A stretch of DNA of 11,692 bases from Actinomycetota bacterium. GTDB lineage: Bacteria > Actinomycetota > Aquicultoria > Aquicultorales > Aquicultoraceae. Made by a program: the position numbers and the translations under genes. Shown here in pieces: positions 4,853-11,692 of the stretch. Each line of letters starts with the position of its first letter. The stretch's first letter is position 1. The notes beneath the pieces are model-generated. The model was not told the origin of the DNA. It searched no databases and was given only the letters and a program-made list of their open reading frames with translations. The stretch lies in assembly GCA_030017355.1 (NCBI GenBank), contig JASEIR010000027.1, positions 1 through 11,692 on the forward strand, in the 5' to 3' direction.

Positions 4853-5665
4853 TTAGCCAAAGCGCCCTGTTATATAATCCTCTGTTTTCTTATTCGCTGG
4901 CCTAGTAAATATAGTAGGCGTATCGGAAAATTCAACAAGCCTACCGGGTGCCCCAGTCTCTTCGACCAGGAAAAAGGCTGTATAATCAGATACGCGAGCT
5001 GCTTGTTGCATATTGTGAGTTACTATAACAATGGTATAGTCTTTCTTCAATGCATCGATTAAGTCCTCTATTTTTTGAGTTGATATTGGATCAAGTGCTG
5101 AACAAGGCTCATCCATGAGAAGAACTTCTGGCTTGATTGTTAACGCACGTGCAATACATAAGCGCTGCTGCTGGCCGCCAGACAGTTGAATTGCTGATTT
5201 ATGAAGATTATTCTTAACCTCATCCCATAGAGCTGCTTTCTTAAGGCTTTCCTCTACTATATCATCAAGCTCGCTTTTCTTTTTTACCCCGTGGATTTTT
5301 GGGCCCAGTGCAAGATTTTCATAGACGCTTTTTGGAAAGGGATTTGGTTTTTGAAATACCATACCAACACGCTTCCGCAGAAGAACAGGGTCATGCCCGT
5401 TCTCGTAAATGTTTACGCCGTCAATCAAAACTTCGCCTTCCAGACTGGTATTTAGCGCTATCTCATTTGTCCTGTTGATGATGCGCAAAACTGTTGACTT
5501 GCCACAGCCGGACGGGCCTATGAATGCAGTTACACGGTTTTTAGGCAGCTGAAATGAAACATTATCAATAGCCTTAAACTTTCCGTAATAAAATGAAACG
5601 TTCTTAAATTCAACTTTGACTTCCTCTGGCTTAAACTGAATGGTTTCCATCTCCATCCCTTGCAT
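4853..5665 (-). CDS. pstB: PstB, phosphate ABC transporter ATPase
   Basis: PstB is the nucleotide-binding subunit that hydrolyses ATP to drive phosphate through PstC-PstA. All ABC ATPase motifs are intact in the 270 residues: Walker A GPSGCGKST (50-58), Q-loop FQKPNPFPKSVYENL (104-118, the PstB-type sequence), signature LSGGQQQR (161-168), Walker B VLLMDEP (181-187), D-loop SALD (189-192) and switch His217 in THNMQQ. The PstB-type end (TEDYITGRFG) is also present. The longest start (5665) has little ribosome site. The in-frame ATG at 5650 has AAGGG six nt upstream and may be the real start, giving 265 residues. It is encoded on the opposite strand from pstSCA, leads a two-gene unit with phoU, and diverges from phoP. 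Confidence 0.96.
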   Translation of the reverse strand: MQGMEMETIQFKPEEVKVEFKNVSFYYGKFKAIDNVSFQLPKNRVTAFIGPSGCGKSTVLRIINRTNEIALNTSLEGEVLIDGVNIYENGHDPVLLRKRVGMVFQKPNPFPKSVYENLALGPKIHGVKKKSELDDIVEESLKKAALWDEVKNNLHKSAIQLSGGQQQRLCIARALTIKPEVLLMDEPCSALDPISTQKIEDLIDALKKDYTIVIVTHNMQQAARVSDYTAFFLVEETGAPGRLVEFSDTPTIFTRPANKKTEDYITGRFG

Positions 5666-5863
5666 AACCTATTTTTAACACGCTGCACTGCAATTCTAAC
5701 CTCATGGAGCTTACTTTGTGCGATCTTGCTCTAGAGCTATTTGAACTTATTGTAAACAACTCTCACCCATTTTGCCACGAGGCCGCCTAAAGCGCAATAA
5801 ATGCGATTTATCTTAAGAAAATAACCATCTTAGAAGAACCGCAAGCGCAAAGTTCGATAATAT

Positions 5864-5893
5864 TTGTAAAAACAGCGGAAATAATTTAGTATA
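5864..5893 (+). promoter_or_regulatory. Candidate phoPR promoter in the pstB-phoP divergent gap
   Basis: TTGTAA (5864-5869) and TAGTAT (5888-5893) are 18 bp apart and about 27 nt before the phoP ATG. The match is modest. The whole divergent gap spans 5666-5919. I searched it for TTNACA repeats at 11-bp spacing and found only isolated hexamers, for example a minus-strand TTTACA at 5751-5756 facing pstB, so no PHO box is claimed here. Confidence 0.35.
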
Positions 5894-5919
5894 GAGCCAA
5901 AAGTGAGTGAAAAACCTGC

Positions 5920-6609
5920 ATGAGCCAAATTCTAGTTATTGAGGACGACCCATTAATTAGAGAAACTCTTGAATACAGTTTAAGAGGTGCTGGGTTTGAC
6001 GTAACAACGGCTGAAACCGGCAAACAAGGCTTAACAGATTTAAAAGCGATAAACCCAGACCTTGTCTTGCTTGACCTGCTTTTACCGGAGATTGACGGAT
6101 TTGAGGTTTGCAAGCAAATCCGCCAATTCGATGAAAACGTGCCGGTCATTATGATTACTGCGCTTGAAGATCAGCGAAGTAAACTTAAAGGTTTTAGTGT
6201 CGGCGCTGATGACTATATTACAAAGCCATTTAGCATCGAGGAATTGCTTGCACGTATCAGAGCAAATCTAAAGCGCACAACCAAAAACGCCGCAAAACCT
6301 TCGATAATTGAGATAGGCGACTTAAAGCTTGATCTAAAAAAACACGCCATTGAAGTAAATGGAAAAGAGGTCCACCTTCGTGTAAAAGAGTTTCAGCTCT
6401 TAAGTGTGCTTGCCTCAGAACCTGGTGTTCTTTTCACTAGGCAGGACTTGGCGGAGCGTGTATGGGGATACGAAATTTACACGTCAAGCCGCACAATTGA
6501 CGTTCATATAAGACGAATTCGCAACAGCATTGAGGAACATTCCAACTACACCTATATCCAAACAATCCACGGCCTTGGTTATAAATTCCAGGCTGAGGAG
6601 AAGGTCTAA
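5920..6609 (+). CDS. phoP: PhoP/PhoB-type response regulator (OmpR family)
   Basis: This is a DNA-binding response regulator of 229 residues, the normal OmpR-family length. The receiver domain (1-118) has the acidic pair Asp9-Asp10, phosphoacceptor Asp52 in LLDLLLP, switch Thr80 and Lys102 in TKPF. The winged-helix domain (about 130-226) includes EFQLLSVLASEPGVLFTRQDL, the recognition helix SSRTIDVHIRRIR and the wing IHGLGYKF. It overlaps the sensor kinase gene by 1 nt and sits between the two halves of the pst system, so its role in phosphate control is well supported by context. It probably binds the PHO box at 8422-8460. The ATG has only a weak upstream ribosome site (GTGAG). Confidence 0.93.
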   Translation: MSQILVIEDDPLIRETLEYSLRGAGFDVTTAETGKQGLTDLKAINPDLVLLDLLLPEIDGFEVCKQIRQFDENVPVIMITALEDQRSKLKGFSVGADDYITKPFSIEELLARIRANLKRTTKNAAKPSIIEIGDLKLDLKKHAIEVNGKEVHLRVKEFQLLSVLASEPGVLFTRQDLAERVWGYEIYTSSRTIDVHIRRIRNSIEEHSNYTYIQTIHGLGYKFQAEEKV

Positions 6610-8408
6610 TGCGAATAGGTAAAAAACTTATTTTAAGCTATGCTTTAATTGCAACAATAGTGCTTCTTATTGCAATACTTTCCCTAGGAGCTTTTGTTAA
6701 ATCCTTCTATATCAACAGCCTTACCCATCAGCTTGAATCCCAAGCAAACACAGTCAGAGTAGCCATGAATGAGCTTGAGGGCTGGGGCCTCAAGGACCTC
6801 AACAGCCCAGATGCCCGAGCTCTCATAAATAAACTTGGTTCCTCAATGCAGAGCCGCATCACCCTAATCAGGAAAGATGGTGCGGTGTTAGCAGATACCA
6901 ATGCAAATCCAGAAACGATGGATAATCATGCCAGCAGACCGGAAGTAAAAGCTGCGCTAGCAGGTAAGGTGGGTAGAAGCGAGCGTTTCAGCGCAAACAC
7001 AAGGCAAGTAATGCTCTATGTGGCCGTCCCTTACAAAACTTATGATAACCAGATCAAAGGCGTCATACGTGCCGCTATGCCGGTTTCTGAAATCAATAAA
7101 TCGTTGAATCAAATTGTTGGTGTCATGCTAATTATTGTCGTTCTGGCCACTATAGTTATGGTTATCGCCAGTGGAGTCTTGGCCAATCCCATTGTGAAGC
7201 CGATTCGGCGCATGATGAAAATGGTTGAGGGTATGGCAAATGATGACCTTGAGCAAAGGCTTCCGGTTAATCAAAATGATGAGATTGGAGAATTATCAAA
7301 GTCGCTAAACAACCTTGCGGCCAACATGCGGGATAAGATTGAAGAACTAAAATCCGAAAAAGCTAAGGCTGAGCTTATCCTTAATAGCATGGCCGAGGGG
7401 ATCCTGCTTGTCAACAAAAGCGACGAAGTCGTGCTTACCAATCCTGCAATTGAGAGAATATTTAAAGTTAAGGCTAACGATATAATTGGTAGGCCAGTAA
7501 TTCACTCGATTAGAAGCTATGACCTAGACCGTGCAGTGCATGAGTCATTGTCTTTAGAAAAAGAGGTGGTTGATGAAATCGAGCTGCAATCGCCCTTTAG
7601 AAGTTTACGGTTAAGGGTAATGCCAGTTGTAAACAGTCTAGGAGAAAAGCAGGCGCTTGCCGTAATTAGGGATATTACAAGGCAAAAGCAGGTTGAGCGC
7701 TTAAGAAAAGACTTCATAGTAAACGTTTCGCACGAGCTAAAAACTCCACTTACGGGGCTTAAGTTACTATCAGATACACTACTTAGGAGCATTGATACCG
7801 ATCCGAAATCCAGCAAAATATTCATTAAGAGGCTAGATAAGGAACTGAGTACCCTTATTAATATGGTCCGAGAGCTAATCGATTTGTCCAAGCTTGAATC
7901 TCCTCAGCAAACTATTGAAAAAGAGTTTGTTGATTTAGGCGAAGTAGTAAGTGAGGTGGGCTCGAGCTTTACGCAGCTTGCAGCTGGAAAGGGACTATCG
8001 CTTACAGTAAATATCCCTGAAAGCATCCCAAAAATATTGGGCGATAGAGACCAATTGCTAACGCTAACCCGAAACCTAGTAGACAATGCCATCCGGTATA
8101 CGCCTGCCGGAGGCAAAGTCGACGTCAAGCTGGAAGAAAACAACAATTCCATCAACCTTGTAGTCAAGGACAATGGTATTGGTATAGCAAAACGCGAGAT
8201 ACCTAGGATTTTTGAGCGTTTCTACCGCGTTGATAAAGCCAGGAGTAGGGAAACTGGTGGAACTGGCCTTGGACTATCCATCGTTAAACATATTGCCGAA
8301 AATCACAGAGCGACAATCAGCGTAGACAGTGCACTTGGTATGGGAAGCACGTTTACTATAAGTTTTCCCATCGCCGATACCCCGCCAATTAAAGCAATGA
8401 AGGAATAG
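6609..8408 (+). CDS. phoR: PhoR/PnpS-type membrane sensor histidine kinase
   Basis: This kinase of the Pho two-component system has 599 residues. Its layout in order is: TM1 (about 8-31); an extracytoplasmic Cache-like domain (32-168) with IRKDGAVLADT; TM2 (169-191); HAMP (about 192-245, ending in NDEIGELSKSLN); PAS (about 255-360, beginning LNSMAEGILLVNKSDEVVLTN); HisKA with H-box VSHELKTPLTG and phosphorylated His375; and HATPase_c with N-box Asn493 in DNAIRYTP, G1 box DNGIGIA (from Asp521), F-box IFERFYRVD and G2 box GGTGLGLSIV. All catalytic boxes are intact. The plan matches PhoR of Gram-positive bacteria. Its ATG overlaps the phoP stop by 1 nt, with AGGAGAAGG just upstream. Phosphate status is thought to reach such kinases through PhoU rather than by direct phosphate binding; that is known for the family, not visible here. 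Confidence 0.93.
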   Translation: MRIGKKLILSYALIATIVLLIAILSLGAFVKSFYINSLTHQLESQANTVRVAMNELEGWGLKDLNSPDARALINKLGSSMQSRITLIRKDGAVLADTNANPETMDNHASRPEVKAALAGKVGRSERFSANTRQVMLYVAVPYKTYDNQIKGVIRAAMPVSEINKSLNQIVGVMLIIVVLATIVMVIASGVLANPIVKPIRRMMKMVEGMANDDLEQRLPVNQNDEIGELSKSLNNLAANMRDKIEELKSEKAKAELILNSMAEGILLVNKSDEVVLTNPAIERIFKVKANDIIGRPVIHSIRSYDLDRAVHESLSLEKEVVDEIELQSPFRSLRLRVMPVVNSLGEKQALAVIRDITRQKQVERLRKDFIVNVSHELKTPLTGLKLLSDTLLRSIDTDPKSSKIFIKRLDKELSTLINMVRELIDLSKLESPQQTIEKEFVDLGEVVSEVGSSFTQLAAGKGLSLTVNIPESIPKILGDRDQLLTLTRNLVDNAIRYTPAGGKVDVKLEENNNSINLVVKDNGIGIAKREIPRIFERFYRVDKARSRETGGTGLGLSIVKHIAENHRATISVDSALGMGSTFTISFPIADTPPIKAMKE

Positions 8409-8421
8409 AAAGAGATAGCTT

Positions 8422-8460
8422 TTAACATTTTTTTTACAAAATGGTTACAACTTTTTCACC
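8422..8460 (+). promoter_or_regulatory. PHO box: four hexamers at 11-bp spacing upstream of pstS
   Basis: TTAACA (8422-8427), TTTACA (8433-8438), GTTACA (8444-8449) and TTCACC (8455-8460) are spaced exactly 11 bp apart, so they lie on one face of the helix. This agrees with the Bacillus PhoP consensus TT(A/C/T)ACA repeats with about 5-bp spacers. A TATTCT -10 element lies at 8481-8486 with no good -35, as is common for activator-dependent Pho promoters. The repeats would lie at about -70 to -33. PhoP-P binding and induction of pstSCA under phosphate limitation is inferred. Confidence 0.78.
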
Positions 8461-8490
8461 ACATGGCTATTGCTTCACTCTATTCTCAAG

Positions 8491-8517
8491 TTAGGCACAG
8501 TCTAAAGGTAAGCCTAA
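8491..8517 (+). other. Small hairpin in the pstS leader
   Basis: TTAGGC (8491-8496) pairs with GCCTAA (8512-8517) around a 15-nt loop, near the expected pstS transcription start and ahead of the AGGAGG at 8541-8546. It has no U-run, so it is not a terminator. It may stabilise the mRNA or be chance. Confidence 0.3.
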
Positions 8518-8551
8518 TTAGAATGTGCAATCATTACCACAGGAGGTCAAA

Positions 8552-9508
8552 ATGAAGCTTATTTTCCGAACGTTAAAAAGAAGCAAATTATTAATTGCTG
8601 TGGCAGCTTTCGTTGCATTGGCTCTTTTAGTTGTTGGATGTAGCTCGGGCACCAAGACCGGTCAGACCTCAAGCAAAACAAGCGGAAACCTTTCCGGGAC
8701 CATTAAAATCGATGGCTCAAGCACAGTTGCCCCGATTAGCGAGGCTGTAGCAGAAGAGTTTATGACAGTTAACCCCGGCGTAAAAGTTATCGTGGGTATT
8801 TCAGGAACAGGCGGTGGCTTTAAAAAATTTACTTCAGGCGAGACCGATATAAGCGATGCTTCACGCCCGATTGAAGACGCAGAAAAAGCCCTTGCCAAGA
8901 AAAATGGTATCGAATATATTGAAATACCTGTTGCATACGATGGCATCTCTATCGTCGTTAACAAAAACAATAATTGGGCTAAAGACATAACCGTTAATGA
9001 GCTTAAGAAAATCTGGGAACCGAATAGCCAAGTTAAAACCTGGAAAGATATCAGACCTGAATGGCCTAACGAAAAACTTATTCTTTACGGCCCAGGTACA
9101 GATTCCGGAACCTTTGATTACTTTACTAGCGAGATCAACGGCCAAGAGAAGGCAAGCCGTGCTGATTATACGGCAAGCGAGGATGACAACGTCCTTGTCC
9201 AAGGTATAGCAGGTGATAAGGGAGCGCTCGGCTATTTTGGGTATGCATATTACGTTGAAAATAAAGACAAACTAAACATCCTCTCGGTTAATGGTGTTAA
9301 GCCAACAGAGGACACAATTAAAAATGGCAGCTATAAACCGCTGTCTCGCCCAATCTTCATCTATATCAATAAGAAAGCTCTTAAACGACCAGAGGTTAAG
9401 GAGTTTATTAGGTTTTATCTAACCGATGGAGTTCAACTTATTCCTGAGATTGGATACATACCGCTCGATAAATCAAGCTATGATAAGAGCTTGGGTCTTA
9501 TCAGGTGA
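8552..9508 (+). CDS. pstS: PstS, phosphate-binding lipoprotein
   Basis: PstS is the membrane-anchored extracytoplasmic receptor that delivers phosphate to PstC-PstA. The product has 318 residues. A basic N-terminus and hydrophobic stretch lead to the lipobox LVVGC, with Cys30 as the lipid-modified residue, then a Ser/Thr/Gly-rich linker to about 48. Phosphate-binding loops are DGSSTVAP (54-61), SGTGGGFKKFTSGETDISDASRPI (in pieces from 84) and GTDSGTFDYF (182-191), all typical of PstS. The ATG at 8552 has AGGAGG five nt upstream. An in-frame GTG at 8525 has no ribosome site and would put a charged extension before the signal peptide, so it is rejected. The PHO box lies about 90 bp upstream, and pstC overlaps the 3' end. 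Confidence 0.95.
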   Translation: MKLIFRTLKRSKLLIAVAAFVALALLVVGCSSGTKTGQTSSKTSGNLSGTIKIDGSSTVAPISEAVAEEFMTVNPGVKVIVGISGTGGGFKKFTSGETDISDASRPIEDAEKALAKKNGIEYIEIPVAYDGISIVVNKNNNWAKDITVNELKKIWEPNSQVKTWKDIRPEWPNEKLILYGPGTDSGTFDYFTSEINGQEKASRADYTASEDDNVLVQGIAGDKGALGYFGYAYYVENKDKLNILSVNGVKPTEDTIKNGSYKPLSRPIFIYINKKALKRPEVKEFIRFYLTDGVQLIPEIGYIPLDKSSYDKSLGLIR

Positions 9509-10518
9509 TTTTATTGGATGTTGTAGATAAAGCAAACGATGGGGCCCCTAAAGCAAACGATGGGGCCCCAAAGGCTAAAACTCCACAATTTAGTGAGTCA
9601 ACAGAGATGACTGCTGGATTGCTAAGGCGCAAGCTTTTTTGGCGCAATATTAAAGAGCGCACAATCTATCTTTTACTTTTCGGCAGCGTCGCCCTCACAT
9701 TGTTAACAACAGTTGGGATTATTTTATCCCTTGCTACGGAAACTTTCTCATTCTTTCAAGAAGTTTCCATAGTTGATTTTTTAACAGATACCCGCTGGAC
9801 GCCCCTATTTTCAGATAAGCATTTTGGCATTTTGCCACTTATTGCTGGCTCAACGCTCATCCTAGTTGGTGCTAGCATCGTTGCTTTGCCAATTGGTCTT
9901 GCAAGCGCTATTTACTTAAGTGTTTACGCAAATCCAATTGTTCGGAGAGTTATTAAGCCCTTGCTTGAGATACTTGCAGGAATACCAACTGTTGTTTATG
10001 GATATTTTGCTCTATCCTTTGTAACACCCCTTTTGCGGCAGCTTATACCCGGCATGAGCATGTTTAATGCATTAAGTGCAAGCATTGTGGTAGGAATTAT
10101 GATCATTCCTATGGTCTCTTCTCTCAGTGAAGATGCGCTTATTGCTGTACCGCGCTCTTTGCGAGAAGCCGGTTTTGCTCTCGGAGCAACCAGGTTTGAA
10201 GTTGCAACTAAAATTGTTCTGCCAGCAGGACTCTCAGGTGTTATTGCCTCCTTTATACTGGCAATATCCAGGGCCATTGGCGAGACCATGATTGTTGCTC
10301 TTGCCGCAGGGTCAACACCAAAGCTAACACTTAACCCACTTGAGAGCATTCAGACAATGACGGCTTATATTGTGCAGGTAAGCTTGGGCGATACACCGCA
10401 AGGCACCACAGTATACAAAACAATCTTTGCCGTAGGAACACTGCTCTTTATTATCACTCTGATGCTAAACATTGTAGGCCAGCTTGTAACGCGCCGCTAT
10501 CGGGAGGTTTATGAATAG
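9505..10518 (+). CDS. pstC: PstC, phosphate ABC transporter permease
   Basis: PstC is one of two membrane subunits forming the phosphate channel. The product has 337 residues: a cytoplasmic N-terminus of about 50 residues with a duplicated KANDGAP heptapeptide, then six predicted membrane segments (starting TIYLLLFGSVALTLLTTVGI, then ILPLIAGSTLILVG, VIKPLLEILAGIPTVVYG, ASIVVGIMIIPMVSSL, SGVIASFILAISRAIGE and TIFAVGTLLFIITLMLNI). The EAA coupling loop is SLREAGFALGATRFEVATKIVLP, given here across the loop near 222-244, which contacts PstB. IPTVVYGYFAL is a PstC signature. The GTG start overlaps the pstS stop as GTGA. A TTG at 9514 with AGGTGA five nt upstream is a strong alternative that drops three residues. 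It also overlaps pstA by 1 nt. Confidence 0.94.
   Translation: MILLDVVDKANDGAPKANDGAPKAKTPQFSESTEMTAGLLRRKLFWRNIKERTIYLLLFGSVALTLLTTVGIILSLATETFSFFQEVSIVDFLTDTRWTPLFSDKHFGILPLIAGSTLILVGASIVALPIGLASAIYLSVYANPIVRRVIKPLLEILAGIPTVVYGYFALSFVTPLLRQLIPGMSMFNALSASIVVGIMIIPMVSSLSEDALIAVPRSLREAGFALGATRFEVATKIVLPAGLSGVIASFILAISRAIGETMIVALAAGSTPKLTLNPLESIQTMTAYIVQVSLGDTPQGTTVYKTIFAVGTLLFIITLMLNIVGQLVTRRYREVYE
9529..9570 (+). repeat. In-frame 21-bp tandem duplication in pstC
   Basis: Two units at 9529-9549 and 9550-9570 are identical except for the last base. Each encodes KANDGAP and contains the 8-bp palindrome GGGGCCCC. Because 21 is a multiple of three, the frame is kept. It lies in the cytoplasmic tail before the first membrane segment, where length changes should be tolerated. 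Confidence 0.9.
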
Positions 10519-11399
10519 TGGATCATGAGGCTAAGGCTTTTCAAAAACGGCTTAAAAAGCGAGCTATGATTGATAAAGCCTTTCACGCCATTGTACTTCT
10601 TGCCTGCGTTATAGCAATGCTAACGCTATTTATTCTACTATTTGATGTATTCAGAAAAGGCCTTCCATGGCTAGATATGCAGTTTTTAACGAGCTTCCCT
10701 TCCAGAATTCCAGAACGCGCTGGCATTCTTTCTGCCCTATCCGGAACCTTATGGGTTACAGCTATTACTGCAGCTCTAGCCTTCCCTATTGGTATTGCAA
10801 CAGCTATTTTTCTTGAGGAATACGCGCCTAAGAACCGGCTGATGGCGATCATTGATATAAATATCTCAAATCTAGCTGGTGTGCCCTCAATAGTCTATGG
10901 AATTCTTGGATTAGCTGCTTTTGTGCGTTTCATGGCTTTTGATCGAAGCATTTTATCTGGTGCTCTTACAATGACTTTGCTAGTCCTCCCGGTTATGATT
11001 ATATCGGCCCGTGAGGCAATTCGAAGCGTTCCAAACTCTCTTAGATTAGGCTTTCTTGCTATGGGTGCAACAAAATGGCAAATGATAAGGCACATTGTGC
11101 TTCCTGCGGCACTACCAAGCATATTTACTGGTATGATACTTACAGTATCTCGGGCCATCGGTGAGACCGCTCCACTTATCTTAATTGGTGCAATGTCTTT
11201 TGTTCCCTATACTCCAACTAGCCCAATGGATGGTTTTACGGTCCTTCCAATTCAGATATATAGCTGGATATCAAGGCCTCAAGAAGACTTTACCCATCTT
11301 GGGGCGGCTGCGATCATAGTTTTATTAGTAGTTCTTTTATCCATGAATGCAATATCAGTCTTCTTAAGAACTAAATACGAGAAGTCAACCCGCCCCTAG
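10518..11399 (+). CDS. pstA: PstA, phosphate ABC transporter permease
   Basis: PstA is the second membrane subunit of the phosphate channel, partner of PstC and PstB. The product has 293 residues with a short basic cytoplasmic N-terminus and six predicted membrane segments, the first being AIVLLACVIAMLTLFILLF. Signatures are SNLAGVPSIVYGILGL (PstA form of the conserved channel segment), the EAA loop SLRLGFLAMGATKWQMIRH and ILTVSRAIGETAPLILIGA. The GTG start (10518-10520) overlaps the pstC stop by 1 nt, and GGGAGG lies 10 nt upstream. It is the last gene of the rightward unit. pstB, which normally follows, is instead found divergently at 4853-5665. Confidence 0.95.
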   Translation: MDHEAKAFQKRLKKRAMIDKAFHAIVLLACVIAMLTLFILLFDVFRKGLPWLDMQFLTSFPSRIPERAGILSALSGTLWVTAITAALAFPIGIATAIFLEEYAPKNRLMAIIDINISNLAGVPSIVYGILGLAAFVRFMAFDRSILSGALTMTLLVLPVMIISAREAIRSVPNSLRLGFLAMGATKWQMIRHIVLPAALPSIFTGMILTVSRAIGETAPLILIGAMSFVPYTPTSPMDGFTVLPIQIYSWISRPQEDFTHLGAAAIIVLLVVLLSMNAISVFLRTKYEKSTRP

Positions 11400-11419
11400 G
11401 AAGCTAAAGCTCAAACCTC

Positions 11420-11436
11420 AGGCTAAACAGCCTTTT
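11420..11436 (+). terminator. Weak hairpin after pstA
   Basis: AGGCT-AAAC-AGCCT is followed by TTT, 20 nt past the pstA stop. The stem has only five pairs and the U-run is short, so it would be a weak terminator. The palindrome further down may be the main stop. Confidence 0.4.
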
Positions 11437-11513
11437 ACCTGCTAGTATAACTATCGATTATATAATAAGCTATTGTTATTGTTACAATCGCATCTGTTGT
11501 TACATACTTCTAT

Positions 11514-11537
11514 AAGTAAATGCTATAGCATTTACTT
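11514..11537. terminator. 24-bp perfect palindrome between convergent genes
   Basis: AAGTAAATGCTA and TAGCATTTACTT form a perfect 12-bp inverted repeat with no spacer. On the plus strand it ends ACTTTTAAC, a short T-run. It lies between the pstA end and the end of the leftward gene at 11572, as expected for a bidirectional terminator, although a hairpin with no unpaired loop must lose the central pairs. A dimeric regulator site is the alternative. Confidence 0.5.
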
Positions 11538-11571
11538 TTAACTACTCTTAAATGCTCTTAGCTCGCTATAC

Positions 11572-11692
11572 TTAGCTGGTCTTTGAAGCGGTCTTAAATT
11601 GCCATGTAAGATCGATCATTTTGCCATCAGCATATGCTCTAACGGCAACAGTATAAACCGTTCCATACTTGAGAGGCTTTACAGGGATAATT
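11572..11692 (-). CDS. C-terminal end of a protein with an Ig-like or fibronectin-like domain (partial)
   Basis: A leftward frame enters from the window edge and ends with TAA at 11572-11574, giving 39 residues. The peptide contains VKPLKYGTVYTVAVRAYADG and ends IDLTWQFKTASKTS. The pattern L-x-x-GTxYTVxVxAxADG...LTWxFKT is the last strands of bacterial Ig-like (Big_5/SbsA-like) or fibronectin type III domains, which usually lie at the end of exported or surface proteins. The rest of the protein is outside the window, so its function is unknown. It converges on pstA. Confidence 0.65.
   Translation of the reverse strand, partial: IIPVKPLKYGTVYTVAVRAYADGKMIDLTWQFKTASKTS

Larger units (their letters stand above)
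11400..11571. other. Convergent gap after pstA
   Basis: The 172-bp gap between pstA and the next, leftward gene is AT-rich and codes for nothing that I can see. It holds a weak hairpin (11420-11433), two GTTACA hexamers 18 bp apart (11481 and 11499) and the 24-bp palindrome at 11514-11537. Confidence 0.5.

Noticed and set aside
5666..5919. Second PHO box in the divergent pstB-phoP gap
   Set aside because: Only single TTNACA-like hexamers were found, with no convincing 11-bp series on either strand.
7517..8173. Leftward ORFs inside phoR, and similar ones inside pstS, pstC and pstA
   Set aside because: They are antisense to genes with intact, recognisable domains, and their peptides show no family motifs.
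8525..8551. GTG start for pstS 27 bases upstream
   Set aside because: No ribosome site precedes it, while the ATG at 8552 has AGGAGG at ideal spacing and starts a proper lipoprotein signal peptide.
11481..11504. GTTACA pair after pstA as a PHO box
   Set aside because: The two hexamers are 18 bp apart, out of the 11-bp phase, and do not precede a gene start.

Overview
The window looks like chromosomal DNA of a bacterium with moderate to low GC content. It has Shine-Dalgarno-led genes, several GTG or TTG starts, a lipoprotein phosphate-binding protein, and a Bacillus-type PHO box. These traits fit a Gram-positive-type lineage, either a Firmicute or a deep-branching actinobacterium. The species cannot be named from the sequence alone.

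Left part (1-2270) is an accessory-looking, gene-poor stretch. It begins with the 5' end of a leftward coiled-coil gene, followed by about 480 bp without a gene that is rich in small repeats. Next is a leftward two-gene operon: an HTH (excisionase-type)/nucleotidyltransferase fusion protein and, 1 nt downstream, a 75-residue basic protein of unknown function. This operon has a good promoter and resembles a toxin-antitoxin or defence-type pair, but that is inference. Then come a tRNA-Gly(UCC) with suspicious stem defects, an isolated tRNA T-arm-like fragment, and an intact tRNA-Gln(UUG) with its own terminator. Copies of a GGTGCC-N-GGCACC palindrome lie on both sides of the operon and tRNA-Gly.

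Middle part (2270-4200) holds a leftward DUF1385 (YqhQ-like) membrane protein with a TTG start and a recognisable promoter, then two small rightward genes: a STAS-domain protein and a 68-residue zinc-ribbon protein.

Right part (4200-11400) is a complete phosphate-starvation and high-affinity phosphate uptake locus with a split layout. pstB and phoU run leftward. The regulators phoP-phoR and the transporter genes pstS-pstC-pstA run rightward from the shared 254-bp gap. A four-repeat, 11-bp-period PHO box lies between phoR and pstS. PhoR senses phosphate status with PhoU and the transporter and phosphorylates PhoP. PhoP-P should bind the PHO box and raise pstSCA. PstS captures phosphate outside the membrane, PstC and PstA form the channel, and PstB powers it. 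The last 290 bp hold a convergent intergenic gap with a 24-bp perfect palindrome and the C-terminal end of a leftward gene encoding an Ig-like or fibronectin-like beta-sandwich domain.

Short tandem duplications of about 15-21 bp recur in the gaps and once inside pstC.
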